A stretch of DNA of 64,000 bases from Coptis chinensis (GCA_015680905.1 CM027379.1:97019001-97083000); one strand, 5' to 3'; shown: positions 23,824-36,409, counted from the stretch's first letter. The notes: a model not told the origin generated them from the letters alone. Program-made: numbers and translations.

Positions 23824-25324
23824 TGATAAGAGCCCAAAACTGTAGTTTTAACCCCTTAACAATATTGTTGTTAAACCAATTATGTGATTAATAATATAGG
23901 TTTATGACTAATTATATGCTTTTGAGTATTTCAGGATTTGGAGTTGAATAAATATAAATTTGTTACTAATTAGGCGCTAAAAGGAGCTAAAGGTTGCTAT
24001 GAAATTTCTATGAAGAAAGCCCAAGTTTCATAGAGAAAAAGCCCTTAAAAAGCCCAAGTCAAAGCTGTTAAGTGAAAGTCAAACCGGATTAGAAAGCTGA
24101 AGAAAAGTCAACAAAACTTCAAAAGGCCATATCTTTGGACTCAGACCTCGGATTTGGGCTCATTTTATATCAAAATGACCGGCTCAGAAAGCTCTTTAAA
24201 AATGGTCCAGACCTTGACTCGATCAGAGTAGTATAAGTTGGTGAAAACTTGCACTATAGTAACACGGCCAGAATGGAAAGTCTTGGATTCAACAAATTGG
24301 GTTTTGGGCTCGATTTTTTGGCCCAAAACATGGCTCCTCTGCGCATGCATGAATTTGGAGATCTAACTCTTCTATATCAAGAGACAAAAACTTAGCTCTT
24401 AAGCTATCTAGATCTAACCCTAGTTCTAGTTCATAAAAATTTAGTTTGGTAATATAGAATTAGTTTTAATTCATTAAATTAGTTTTGATAGATTAATCTA
24501 GTTTAGTTGTTAATTTTATTTGTTGTTAGAACAAGTTTTGAATCTTAGAATAAAATATTTAGTTATATTTCAATCTTTAATTTCGAATTCAATATTGCAT
24601 TCATAGATTTAGTTGTTTTAAATTGATAATTAGTATTCATAATCTTAGTTCTAAATTAGTTTAAATTTCAATTGTAATCCATGTTTGAATCTTAGACTAT
24701 TGTTAATTTAGATTAAGAAAGTTTAATTAGTTATTCAATAATGACTTGTTTTTACTGTTTTTATGTTAATGATAGTCTAATGAATTCTAGCTAAACCTCC
24801 ATTAGAGGGGTTTGATGAAGACTTGATGTGTTAGTTAGAATTATTATATTTAAGAGTTCACTCTAGTAGGTTAGTTGATTCGCCATGAGAATAGGTTGAA
24901 CTTTCTCACATGCTAATTATTAGTTGGTAGAGATTGATATGTATAATTAGGGATCACAATTAATCTTAATTGGTTATGATTGCAATAATCTACACTAGCA
25001 TATTAGGAATTTATTTAAGTAAAATCAAATCCCCCTAATTTCTTCCCCATATTTTATCCAAGTCATATTCAATTGTTTAGTTAAATTAGTATAAGTTAAA
25101 TTTATATATTTAGTTTCATAGTATAAATTCCCTCTATAAACATTACTATCACCATTGTTTTCTTGTGTTTGATTAATTGGATTCTATTATGTCTTGGTAG
25201 TTTAGGAGTGGAACGATTCCGTACTCTATATATTGCATGAATATACATGTGAGAGTAGAAAATAAATAATTGATACCGTAAGAATAAAGTTAAAGTAATC
25301 TAGTTGAGTTTTTACGGGCTATCA
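23824..25324 (-). repeat. Athila-type solo LTR inside copia RT, 1501 bp
   Basis: It runs from TGATAAGAGCCC to GGGCTATCA on the plus strand and is flanked by perfect ACATC repeats (23819-23823 and 25325-25329). There is no internal region, so it is a solo LTR. Its orientation is taken as minus because its core aligns in the same direction as the Athila LTR at 9467-10824. Confidence 0.9.
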
Positions 25325-25620
25325 ACATCTAGTTGCTCAACCTCTAGGTTCATACTTGCGGCCAATCCCAATACTACCCTGATAGAAGTCATCTTAACTA
25401 CAGGAGGGAAAATTTCATCAAAGTCAATACCTTTCCTTTGATCGAATCCCTTCACAACAAGGTGAGCTTTGTGCCTTGGATGTGGATTATTCTCCTCATA
25501 CTTGACTTTGAAGATCCACTTATTTTTTATAACTTTTCTTCCTTTCAGTTTCTCAAATAAGTCATAAGTGTGATTCTTATGCAAAGAACCCATATCATCT
25601 TGCATGGCCTTCAACTACTT
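25325..25620 (-). pseudogene. Copia RT, N-terminal part (fossil)
   Basis: NKWIFKVKYEENN and KGIDFDEIFPPVVKMTSIRVV are the N-terminal RT blocks of the Tork-like element, cut off from the rest by the solo LTR. Confidence 0.8.
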
Positions 25621-26216
25621 GTCATTGTCTGTACCTTCAAGAGCCTTTTGATAGTGTATCTCCACCACCAGATAGTAAAACATAAGTATGTAGTGGATAC
25701 CTGGTTGAAGTTTGTCTTTCTCTCTCAGACCTCCTCACCTCATCTTTTTATGGCTCAGGAGGATGTACTTTTACTTGCTTAGGCGGTGGTTCATGCATTT
25801 CATCTGCATCGTCTATCTCAATAGGTTCAATCCCATCATGAGCACTAGGATTCTCATCATGAGCCTCAAACCCATGGTTATCTGCATTCTCAATGCCTTC
25901 GACCTACACGTTCCATAGTAGGAACTTTTAGTTCTAAGTCAACAAGATCATCAATGAAAGCTTCTAGCTTCTCACTATTCTCAAAGTCTACTATTGTTTG
26001 GTCTTCCAAAAATACAACATCTTAACTTAGGATTACCTTCTTGTTGATCGGATCATAAAGTTTGTAACCAAACTTATAATCCCCATAACCAAGAAAAATG
26101 CACTGCTTGGCTTTGTCATCAAGCTTTGTTCTCTCATCTTTGAGAATATAAACAAATGCTCTACACCCAAATACCCTCAAGTATCCATAATCAACATCTC
26201 TGTCTGACCATACTCT

Positions 26217-26720
26217 CTATGGATAATCACTATTTAGAGGCTTCGAAGGCGATAGGTTGATCACATGTACGACTGTGTGCATTGCTTTTACCCAGTAACT
26301 CCTTGGTAACTTAGAGTGAGAGAACATGCATCTCATCCTCTCTACAATAGTACGGTTCATCCTCTCACCTATACCATTTTGATGCGGTGTCTTGGGAACT
26401 ATCTGCTCATGACGAATCCCATGACACTTGGAATACTCTTCAATCGGCCCAATGTACTCTCCCCCATTATCTGAACGAAGACACTTCAAAAGCTTTTCTA
26501 TCACTCTTTCCACCATGCTATAGAAAGTCTTGAATATACTGAGAACTTCATTTTTGGTCTTTAGACTATATGCCCATATCTTTCTTGACGCATCATCAAT
26601 GAAACTCAAAAAGTACAAAGCTCCCCCTTGGGACTTCACTTTCATAGGGCCAGATAAATCTATGTGTACTAGCTCAAGGACATTCTCCTTTTGGTGAGAA
26701 AAGAATCTTTGGAAAGACAC
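26217..26720 (-). pseudogene. Copia integrase region (fossil)
   Basis: Integrase core blocks include LVHIDLSGPMKV, FIDDASRKIWAY, LRSDNGGEYIG and TPHQNGIGERMNRTIVERMR. This part is one open frame of 167 residues. Part of the broken Tork-like element. Confidence 0.85.
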
Positions 26721-27132
26721 CCTGTGTTGTTTTCAAACCAAACAATGAGTGCATCTATTTAAATGCGTACATTTGATATTTGGTAAGGTCTTTTACTTAG
26801 CAAGAACTTCTATGCCTTTCTCTCCTATATGACACAATCATTTATGCCATAGTTCGGTGGAAGCTTTTTCTTGTACCGCATTTAACTCTGCTTTACACAA
26901 ACTAGCTTGTGTCTTGTAAAACAAGCAACTCTTCTTTCATTTGGCTACCACAAAGGAACCTTTGCTTAGTTTTCATACCCCATTTCCAAACGAGCTCTAG
27001 AAACCATCATCATCTAACTTTCCAGCAGAAATTAGGCTAGAAACCATCATCATTTAACAATGCCCCGGTAACCATTTCCATTTAAATGATTCCATCCATA
27101 GCGGCTCTGCCAAGAGAAATTGCCAAAGTCTC

Positions 27133-27600
27133 CTAACTGTCAGGTAGAGAGTTTAATAGTAACAAAGTCTTAACTTCGTCACCCATATGAATCTTCATCA
27201 AATGCAGTTGATTGATGGTATTTTGTATGTCATTAAGATACTCAGACATTGAAGAACCTTCTTTGTACTTCGAGTTAGCAAACTTCCTAATGAGTAACAC
27301 TTTGTTGCCCGCAGACTTCCTCTCATAAAGGTCTTCGAGTTTCTTCCACAAGCCAAAAGCGGTAGTCTCTTGGGATACATGATGGAAGACATTATCGTCA
27401 ATCTACTATTGAATGTACCCAATAGTTTTTCTATCAAGCTTGCTCCACTCAGCCATGGCTATTGCATCTAGTTTTACTCCTCCATTCTCAATGGGTTGTG
27501 CCAAGTCCTTGCAATAAAGCAAGTCTTCCATCTTGACTTTCCAAATAGTATAGTTACCTCTATTTAAACTAGTCATGCGAGTGTTTATAGAATGATCCAT
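27133..27600 (-). pseudogene. Copia gag region (fossil)
   Basis: GNYTIWKVKMEDLLYCKDL at the N-terminal side and MWKKLEDLYERKSAGNK to LLLLNSLPDS further on are typical of TNT1/Tork gag. Part of the broken copia element. Confidence 0.8.
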
Positions 27601-27698
27601 CTCAACAAACTATTTCAACACAAATCTCCTCTTAGGAATTTTATCAAACACCTTCCGAGCAAAGTTTGGATAACAATCTTTGTGATTAATCTAACCAC

Positions 27699-27711
27699 GG
27701 CTCTGATACCA
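27699..27711 (-). promoter_or_regulatory. Primer binding site of Tork-like copia
   Basis: On the minus strand it reads TGGTATCAGAGCC, the complement of the initiator tRNA-Met 3' end used by most plant copia elements. It lies five bases inside the LTR at 27717. Confidence 0.9.
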
Positions 27712-27716
27712 CTTAT

Positions 27717-28440
27717 TGGGGAAAATGATACCAATCGATCCCCACTAAAATAGCTTGCACTTGGACAATCTACTACTCTAATAAAAAAAACTAATCTTTC
27801 ATTACAACCAATAACCACAACCTAAGCTATGGAATTAACTATCATAAACAAGCAATATCAATGTAAAGTAACTTACCACAATGAGACACAAGATATAATG
27901 TGATTTGACTAATGATGCCTACTTCCACAAGAGCAAATCATTTTATAAGTGTGGGAAAAAAATATTACAATCACTCATCTCAAGTCTCTCCAACTTACTA
28001 GATCTCTTTTTCTCTCCTTATAAGTTGTTTCTCTTTGCAAGGGTTTTCTCTCAATTTTGGTTGCTTTCAAAAGTGAGTTTCTTTTCAAGACTTTCTATAC
28101 TAAAAACCTAACTTTGGCTTTTATAGTAATCTGAAATTTCAGCGCGTCTGCAAAATTTCGGTTAACTGTAGAAAAATCAAAACTCGGTTTGTATAAGCAA
28201 GGGCGCGGGCGTGCTCTGGAATAGGCATAGGATGGCGCGTGCGCGCCTCCTTCTTAACCACATTCTAGTAACTTGTTTTGCGAAAAAGATAGAAAAAAAA
28301 ACTATCTTCTTTTTTCAGGCAAGGGCGTAATGTGCTTTTAGGCAAAGTTAACTCGAAGGCTTCAAGGCTTCTCACCTTTCACACCTAGCGAGCGATTACT
28401 GTTTTGCCAATCTTCCTCATGTGAGGGATAACTCCAACAA
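27717..28440 (-). repeat. Tork-like copia 5' LTR
   Basis: It runs TGGGGAAAATGATACC to GGATAACTCCAACA on the plus strand and pairs with the LTR at 21833-22541. It contains the GC-rich motif GGGCGCGGGCGTGCTCTGG at 28201. Confidence 0.85.
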
Positions 28441-29417
28441 TATTTGCTAAACAATAGTAGGGATCTTAATCTGATCCTTTATCTCATTCATTAACGCTCG
28501 ACTCCTGATCTCACCCTTGGTTGGTTTACATGCATTTCTACAATTGGTTCATTTCACAATATTTAATTTGGATTTTATTTCTAAGTATGAGTGAAATGAT
28601 GTATGATTTAAATGATGTCTTACTGGAACCGGACTATGCAGGAATGAAGATGTACAACGTAGATAACCATAAAGTAGATCTACTATGTTGTATTTAAACG
28701 AAAGTAGAGTATAGTGTCAGGATACACTAACAAAGTCATGTAATAGTTCCCTTTGATAGATTTACTTTGCTTAATTGAAACAAAGGAAACTAAGAACAAG
28801 ATCCAAACAATGGATTCAATATGATGGCTGTAATATTTGGAACCAACAAAGAGAGTGCTCAAAATATTACGAGGATGGGAATGCCACGTGAAGTTGATGA
28901 AAATGGCATGCAAGTTATGCATTGCTTTTGGAATCGATCTTCATAATGGCTATTGTTTGTTACGTTTGGGTTTTTTTGTTATAAAATATTCAAATACTTA
29001 ACATATTCCCTAGGTTTGTGTGTTTGGAAGTTGTTGGGAGTTTGTGGAATCCACGACTAAACAACTAGCAAAATATGTTTATATTGATTTTGATGAAAAG
29101 CTCACTTCATTGAAATCGTTTATTATACTATTTTGTATCATGTTATTTATGTTAATACAACCTCTTAGTGTCATTTTATCACATCGAACATTTTAGTGTA
29201 CCACATCATATTTTTTTCAATGGACTTCATTGGAATGGGATACATGAAGAGAATATTATTGGTTTCTTATTTCATTTCTTTGCTTCTTTGGAAGGATTCA
29301 TGATCTTATAGCATGCTAGTGGATATGCTAATTCTTCATTGTTTTCTTTGATAGGTTTCTTCGTTCTTATTATGTGTTGAAAACTTTTCATTTAATTTAA
29401 GTCAACTTCATTTGCAG
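28441..29417. other. Unassigned stretch upstream of RPN11 fragments
   Basis: AT-rich, with no exon I can assign. The first half of RPN11, which should precede the fragments at 29418, was not recognised here. Confidence 0.35.
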
Positions 29418-29790
29418 AGTTATAATGCTTTGAATCAAAGAGTTGTTTCAGTTATAGTGGACCCAATTCAGAGGATTATAGACAGCTAGGGTGGTTTATG
29501 TTCATGTTTTTCTCTTGATCCACCCACTAACCATGATGCTCGGCCAAGAACCAAGGCAGACAACATCCAGTCTTGGACATCTACAAATTCCTCCATTTAA
29601 GTGAGTACATCATTAATTGCTAAAAGCTTATCTCTGAATGCAAACCCATTTTCATACATTGATGACCTCCTTTGCAAGACATTCATTCATGGGTTGAACA
29701 AGGATTACTACTCAATATAATACCAATGAATTACATGAAAATATGGTACTTAAATTACAGTGGAAGACTGATGGGCTGAGGTCTCGGCAC
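29418..29790 (+). pseudogene. RPN11-like (26S proteasome non-ATPase subunit 14) pseudogene fragment
   Basis: RPN11 is the JAMM-type deubiquitinase of the proteasome lid. Three blocks of its middle part are readable in order but in different frames: SYNALNQRVVSVIVDPIQ (29418-29471), preceded by an intron-like TTTGCAG acceptor; TMMLGQEPRQTTSSLGHL (about 29528-29590); and FIHGLNKDYYSI followed by NELHENMVLKLQWKTDGLR (about 29680-29785). The middle block shows the conserved MLGQEPRQTTS signature of RPN11. The N-terminal half with the JAMM metal site is absent, a stop follows the YYSI block, and frames shift between blocks, so this is a decayed gene copy. The hAT transposon begins 65 bases downstream, and no continuation was found beyond it. 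Confidence 0.7.
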
Positions 29791-30839
29791 AATCAGCAAG
29801 TTATTGAATATTCATACTCAGTAATGATAATTTTTGTTTGTGATTTAATAAAGCCAGGGGCGGACCAACAGAGGGCTACCCCCAAATTTCCTAAATAAAA
29901 AGTATATATACTAATATATTAAATTAAGTCAAAAGTGAAAGTTTGACTCAAGGAAACCAGAAACCCCAAACAAAAATAGACTTTTCAAAACCCTCAACCC
30001 TAGCTCGCTTAGTCGCTTTCTTCCCTCTCTCTCATATACGTGAACGCTGAATGAAACATTGAAATGGTAAGTCAGTAATGATTGATGACTTAATTATTGA
30101 TTAATTTATTATTTCTTATTTCCTTCTTTGAATTATTTATGTATTGAATTTATTACTTTAGTTGCCTCGTGCGACTATGTGAGATTGTGAGCAAATTGAT
30201 AAAACTTCATACTTTTAACTTTTGAACTCCTTAAATAAACAATAGAGAATGCTCCATGAATGATGAATCCCCAATTTACTTTGAGTTGAACAAGTTGATT
30301 TTGTGACACAAAGGTAGTTAATTACTTAATTTTCATGCTTTACACTCCCTACGTCCCCAGTCCTTTATGCAGACTATGGTATTGTATGAACTATGTATTA
30401 TGATCCTTTGTTCTATTCTCACATTTGTTTCCTTGATCAATTACTGCAGTCGGCACTTTATATGAAATTGTTGATCACTTGATTGTCGAATTGTGGAATT
30501 GTCGAAAGAGCTTAGAGGTTAGTTCAATTATGAGTTTTATTATTTTGTAGGGGTTAAATTTATATTCTTATGACTTTGTTGAATAGAAAAAAAATTGTTT
30601 TGTGGGGTTGTGGATAACTTTACAACATCATAGCACTACTGTCTACTACACGTCTACACCAAGCATCTATTTATTTATGCTTGTATGATTTCGTGTTTGT
30701 TTATTACATTAGAATTTGAACTCGAAGAATAAATTGAAAAAAACAAATGATTTTATGTAAGTCAATCCCTTTTCTTTGAAGTGTATGTATTAATGTATAG
30801 AACCAATTTATTAATAATGGTATATTATTTTAGGTTACC

Positions 30840-32890
30840 ATGTCGCAACACCAAGCGCCAAAGAAAACAAAAACTCTATTATCATTTTTTAAGCGTAAAG
30901 TTGCTACATCGGAAAGTGATGAAACTCATATGCCTAATCTTGATACTTCAAGAGTTGATGGCAATGAGCAACATCCTTCCAAAGTCCAAAGGGTTGTGAT
31001 AGAAGAAAGTGAACCTTCTCTTCAAGTCCAACCGGTTGTGATCAACGAAGTTGAGCATTCCCCTCAAGTCCAAAATGTTGTGCTTCAAGAAGTTGATGTG
31101 ACTTCTTCATTTGAACAAGATCTGGGTTTACATGTTCCAATTTACGAATACCCGATTGATCAATAAGAAGTGGTTAGAATATATTATCTCTCCAAGGGGC
31201 CTACACAATCTCGTCTATAGGAAAAACAATATCCAAGCACTAAGTTTGGAAAGCAAGGTCATCGGTTCAAGTATAATTGGTTCTCACAATTTCCTTGGTT
31301 AGAGTACTCAATAAAGAAGGATAAAGCTTATTGTTTTTCTTGTTTCATTTTTGAAACAAATCCGCCGAAACATCCAGAATTTTCTATTGAAGGTTTTACA
31401 AACTGGAAGAAGGTTAATGATGGAAAGAAGTGTGCTTTCTTGCAACATGAACGAGGTCCATGTTCACCACATAGGTCGGCCACCTTGTCTTGTGAGAATT
31501 TTATGAATTATTCTCGACACATTGATAATATGTTTAAAACACAATGTCAAGAAGGGCTTGCTAATAATCGTTTCCTAGTCAAAGCTATTGTTCAATGTAT
31601 TAAATTGCTTGTGCTACGAGGGATTTCTTTTAGAGGTCATGACGAGTCAACTGAATCAAAGAATAGTGAGAATTTCAAGGAAGTGTTGAAGTTTGCGGAG
31701 ATGTTGAATGAAAAAGTTGCGGAATTAATAGGTGGGGCTCGAAGAAATGCCAAATATACCTCACCTAAAATTCAAAAGGAACTTTTGAATATATATGCTG
31801 AAAAAGTGAGAAAGAGGATTCGTGAAGAAGTTGGTGATACAAAATTTTGTATCCTTGTCAATGAAGCACATGATAGTTCAAACAAAGAACAAATGGTGAT
31901 TGTCATAAGATTCGTTGATAGTGGTGGTTTTGTTAGAGAGCAGTTTTTAGGCATTGTCGGCATGAAAAACACTTGTGCATTGACTTTGAAAGAAGCTATA
32001 TCCAATGTCCTTGCTCGTCACAATTTGCTTGTGACAAATCTGAGAGGTCAGGGGTATGATGGTGCTAGCAATATGCGTGGTCAATGGAATGGATTGCAAG
32101 CATTGTTTCTTAAGGAGTGTCCATATGCATACTATGTGCATTGCTTTGCACATCGTCTACAACTTGCCTTAGTTGCGGCTTCTAAAGATGTGTCGGATGT
32201 TTGGTTATTTTTCTCAAAGTTGGCTTCTATAGTTAATCTTCATGTTTCGCCAAAGTGTAAAGCTGAGTTATAGGAGGCTCGACAAATTGAGATTGATAAG
32301 TTGGTAGCTAGTGGTGAAATCATTAGTGGAAGAGGAGCTAATCAAGTGTCCACCTTGCAATGAGCTGGAGATACTCGATGGGGCTCTCATTTTGAATCAG
32401 TTGGTAGCTTGATAGAGTTGTTTGGTGAAACTTTTACAGTCTTGAAAGTGTCATGGAGAATGGATCAAGTAACTATATGCGTGGGGAAGCTAAAGGTGTT
32501 TTAATTGCAATGAGAAATTTTGAATTTGTCTTTCTCTGTCATTTATTACACAAGGTAATGGGAATCACTAATTTATTGTGTCAAGCTTTGCAAGAAAAGT
32601 CTCAAGACATCTTAAATGTTATAAGTTTAGTCTCGAGTACAAAAACACTTCTTCAAGAACTAAGAGAATCAAGTTGGGACACTTTTCTTAGAGATGTGAT
32701 TTCATTTTGCAAAAGATATGACATTGTTATGCTTGATATGGGTGCTCGTTACATGGCGGGTACAGGTCGTTCTTGTCAGCAGAGAGATTACATTACAGTT
32801 GAGCATCATTACTACTTCGATATTTTTAATACTGTAATAGATTACCAGTTACTGGAGTTAAAGAATAGATTTCCCGATGAAGCAATAGAG
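30840..32890 (+). pseudogene. hAT transposase (TTF zinc finger and DUF4371-like part)
   Basis: The start MSQHQAPKKTKTLLSFFKRK is the usual N-terminus of plant ZMYM1-like hAT transposases. After a stop at the end of the first 108 residues, another frame shows a TTF-type zinc finger with KYNWFSQFPWLEYSIKKD and AYCFSCFIFE (about 31255-31360). The frame at 31440-32273 holds the DUF4371-like catalytic region, with CILVNEAHDSSNKEQMV and GQGYDGASNM. The first motif has Asn where family members usually have the catalytic Asp (LVDEARD), which suggests inactivity. Further stops lie near 32271 and 32362. A last block (32453-32914) includes LLQELRESSWDTFL and ITVEHHYYFDIFNTVIDYQL, and is then interrupted by the solo LTR. 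Confidence 0.85.
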
Positions 32891-33354
32891 CTTCTTTGTA
32901 ACGCCCGTATTTAAAATACGTAATTATCTATTTATTAATTAATTTAATTATTTATATAAAATTCGTTGAATTGGATTTGGGATATGTGGGCCTGGTTTCT
33001 GGGCCCGAGTCTGTGTTGGGCTTGGGTTTCAAACCCAAGTATATATTCGTATTGTTCTGGAGAATAGGGTTCGGAGATAATGAAATAATAAAAAAATGGA
33101 GGCGGCTTGTTTGCTCGAGCGTTGGAGCGCGACGATTCGGACGATGAGGGATTTGTCGAGTTTTAATACAGGTGAGTAGCTATTTTTGCTATTTCACCGA
33201 ATTTATAGTTTTCGTGTATCGGTGTATACTGTCTAAGATTTCTGCCTATTGATACTACTTATTATCTTGTTTTATTCTACGTCGTGCCTGTCGTATTATT
33301 AAACTTCGTTAAATATCGAAAATTGGGATTTAACTGTCGAAGCTTTATGGGTCG

Positions 33355-33838
33355 TTAATGGCGGCGAAAGCCCAATAAAGAAAGGAATCGTACTGTATAT
33401 CGTTCGGTATATGATTTGAACCTGTGGTATGTTTATATTGTTGTTGTTTTGGGCTGTTGGTTGATGTCGGGGGAGTAAAGGATTGATGTTGGCTGTTGGT
33501 TGATCGAGTGGGTGGTGTGAAGGTGGAAGGAGACGTTAATGGCGTCGACAGTTGTGAGCCTGGAGGTTTTGTTTGGGTGTTGATTACACTCTAAAGGTTT
33601 GGTTGTGAGGGGGATCGAAACCCAACCGTTTGGTGGTGGTTGGGGGTTGGCGGAAGTGCCATTGGAAGTTCCCAAAACGCGTTAATGGCGGCTCGCCCAA
33701 ACATCCTCTGTAAAATGATTCGAACTATTTTTGGTTGATTTTGTTGGTTGTTTGATAATGGGTTGAAGTGGGATAATGTAGGGTGTGTGAGGGCTATCGG
33801 ATGGGGCTATCGGAGGCTGTAGAAGCCATTAATGGCGG
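33355..33838 (+). repeat. Spaced TTAATGGCG repeats in solo LTR
   Basis: The string TTAATGGCG, usually extended to GGCGGC, recurs four times near 33355, 33536, 33682 and 33829, the last two intervals being about 147 bases. This suggests an old tandem duplication within the LTR. Confidence 0.5.
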
Positions 33839-35175
33839 CGCGAAATCTAGATCTAGTTTTGAGGAAGTATATGAATTGAATGATTTGGGGTTTTTGGTTT
33901 TGTTAAAGTTGTAGGGGTTGTTAGGGGGATTAAAATGGGTGGGCGATCGGAATTGGTGGCGAGCTAGTGGTGGTGGTAACTGGTGGAGAAGATGACCGGC
34001 TGGGCTTGGGCTTTGGGCCAAAGCCTTTTGGTTTTTGTTACTTGGGCCGAAATGGTTAAGTTTTGGTTGGGCCAAAACTCTATTAGTTGTGCTGGGGCCG
34101 GACCTTAGTTTGGTTTTGTTTGGGGCCCAATAATCTATTTTAGTTTTGGGCCGGTTTTGATATTAGTTGTTGGGCCGAACCAGTTTAATTAAGTTTTGGA
34201 CCAGTTTTAGTTTTAAGTTCTATGGGCCAGTTTCATTTGTTTTGTTTGGGCCCGGTTTTGTTTTAGTTTTGGGCCAATTCAGTTTAAAGTTTTCGGGCCA
34301 ATTTCTAATATTACTTGGGGACAGTCCATAAGACTTAATAGAGATCCAAATGGGTCTTTCAACATTTAGACTTTTGGGTTATAAGGTTTGGGTTTGGGCT
34401 TGGCTAGTTGGGTCCGAACCATTTCCTTAGTCATGAGCCCAGGAGCCATGCACCTTTGACCTTAGCCATGAACCATGGCTATGACCCGGAACCTGTTGAA
34501 CATGGAAACGACAGTTTGACTTTGACTATGATGTGTTGACTTTGACTTTGACTTTGACCATTGACCATTGACCTTTGACTTTTTTAGATTTTCACATATT
34601 TAAGAATATGGACAAATGTAGTAATAAAATATTGTCGAAATTGTATAACTTTGTTTGTCATTATCTAATTAAGATTTGACGTGAGTAGTGTGTAAAGAAT
34701 ATAATACTGGCACGTAACAAGAGGGGAATTCTTATAAGACTTAGATTCATGGACTTTAGTATTAGGCTTTGAGGGTGACTTGAGTTCACATAAATATATG
34801 GAACGAATACATTATATGATTGAGTACTATTATGAGTTACTACTTAAATGAATTGTAGTATGTATGAAGGCTTGAGATATTCTATATGGTGTAGTGCAAT
34901 ATATAATTGGCACGTGAAATAATAAGTTTCGAGATTTGATATAGAGATAATTGGATATCGTGCAATGAATAGTATTGGCACGTGATAATGTGGATTGTAT
35001 TATAACGAGAAATGTTGAGCTTCAGTACAATTAAGTATATTGGCATGGGATAGAATAAGAATTATTCTGAGATATATATGTCTGACACTTGAATAAATTA
35101 CGTAACAAAAATCCTAAAACCTAGCTACCACAACTCATGTGATTTGCCTTTGTGATGGGCGTATGTGATATGATT

Positions 35176-35280
35176 GGCCCTTCGGGCATTTCAGTGAATC
35201 TGAATGGCCCTTCTGGCGTAAGTAATGTGATTGGCCCTTCTGGCGGTTCAGTGAAGCTGAATGGCCCTTCTGGCGTAGCC
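35176..35280 (+). repeat. GGCCCTTCTGGC tandem repeat in solo LTR
   Basis: Four copies of GGCCCTTCTGGC (one with CGGGC) start near 35176, 35206, 35233 and 35263, forming a 57-bp unit repeated twice. The GGCCCTTC/GGGC core is nearly palindromic. Confidence 0.7.
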
Positions 35281-35732
35281 GAATGGTGGCTTGATTATTC
35301 CGTTTGCTACATTAGAACGAGATGCGCGATATTTTATGCCGAATAATGGCAGTACTTACATAATGACTTTCGTGTGAGGGTTACCTGGTGTGCGACATCC
35401 CGCTCATGGTAGTTACGCACGGAGTGGTTCATTATGTAAGGGGAGGCATGTGGATGTACATGTTCGGCGTTGGGAAGCGATTGTGGTAGCCAGGGAAACT
35501 AGGTAAGACATAGATACGACGTGATTTTAGGGACACGCAAAGAAAGCCTTAATTAATATAATTATGGTAATGTGTTGGTTAATGATGTATCTTTAGATAG
35601 ATGATTGTATATGGTTTTGCAGAAGTGTGGGTCAAACTAATTACTTGGGCAGAGACGACCCACTCTGTAATTGAGCATGAAATGCGGTAAGTATAGAATA
35701 TGCTTGGCTGGTTATTAGTTTAGTTAGAACCT

Positions 35733-35905
35733 AAGGCGCCTCGTGGAGGAACTAAATGCATTTTTATTATGCGTATGGTTTGTTGTGTGGTTAGTGGGAA
35801 GTTAAGGCGCCTCAGTTGAGGAACTACTTGCCTTACTTATTGTAGTTAAGAATGTTGTATTAGTTGTTGAAAGTTAAGGCGCCTCGGTGGAGGAACTAAC
35901 TGCCT
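35733..35905 (+). repeat. AAGGCGCCTC tandem repeat in solo LTR
   Basis: Three copies of AAGGCGCCTC followed by GAGGAACTA begin near 35733, 35804 and 35876, a period of about 72 bases. GGCGCC is a perfect palindrome in each copy. Confidence 0.75.
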
Positions 35906-36409
35906 TATGGATTGTGTATGTATATGTATAAATATATGTTGTATTTTAAAGCTACACACACCAGCATTTTTATAATGCTGACCCGATTTGCATGTTTGCT
36001 TATCGGGTGTGTTCATTAAACGAACATAGTTGATAAGTCTTGACAGGTTTAGTGTTGAAGAAGGTTGGTTGTGGCTTGTGGTTTGCATTAGCATCGCATT
36101 TCAAGATAGGCTTGTTTTCCTTTGAGGTGATATAGATTTTCAGTTGAGACAATGTTATTTGTATTTTCATTTGTAATTTTAAATAAAGAGTTATTGAAAA
36201 GAGATTTGTAACCTAATCTTATTTGTAAATTTTTGTAATGAAGAGGACTTTTGTTTAATTGAAATTTTTATTGGTTTTTAATTATCCGCATATTTAAACT
36301 GTTTATGGGTTTTTTGGAAGTTGAGAGTGCGTCACACCTCGAAAATCGAAAAGTCGGGAACAAATATTATTTTTCCGAATTCTGTCGAAATTCGGGGTGC
36401 GACATTCTT

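Larger units (their letters stand above)
21833..28440 (-). mobile_element. Tork-like Ty1/copia retrotransposon, broken, carrying a solo LTR
   Basis: LTRs lie at 21833-22541 and 27717-28440. On the minus strand the order is LTR, tRNA-Met primer site, gag, integrase, RT, RNase H, polypurine tract and LTR. The gag (YTIWKVKMEDLLYCKDL; SLPDS end) and RNase H resemble TNT1-like Tork elements. The LTRs differ clearly, particularly near the transcript end, so the copy is old. It is broken by several changes and by an Athila-type solo LTR at 23824-25324. The pentamers flanking the outer ends do not match. Confidence 0.85.
32897..36404 (+). repeat. 3.5 kb solo LTR inside hAT transposase, probably Ty3/gypsy chromovirus
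   Basis: It starts TGTAACGCCCGTATTTAAAA and ends TTCGGGGTGCGACA, flanked by perfect TTCTT repeats (32892-32896 and 36405-36409) at the exact break in the transposase gene. The length and the TGTAACGCCC start are typical of long LTRs of Tekay/Del-type chromoviruses; that assignment is an inference because no coding part remains. It carries several internal repeat modules. The plus orientation is assumed from the TGTAACG start. An open frame at 35152-35346 is just the translated repeat. Confidence 0.8.
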
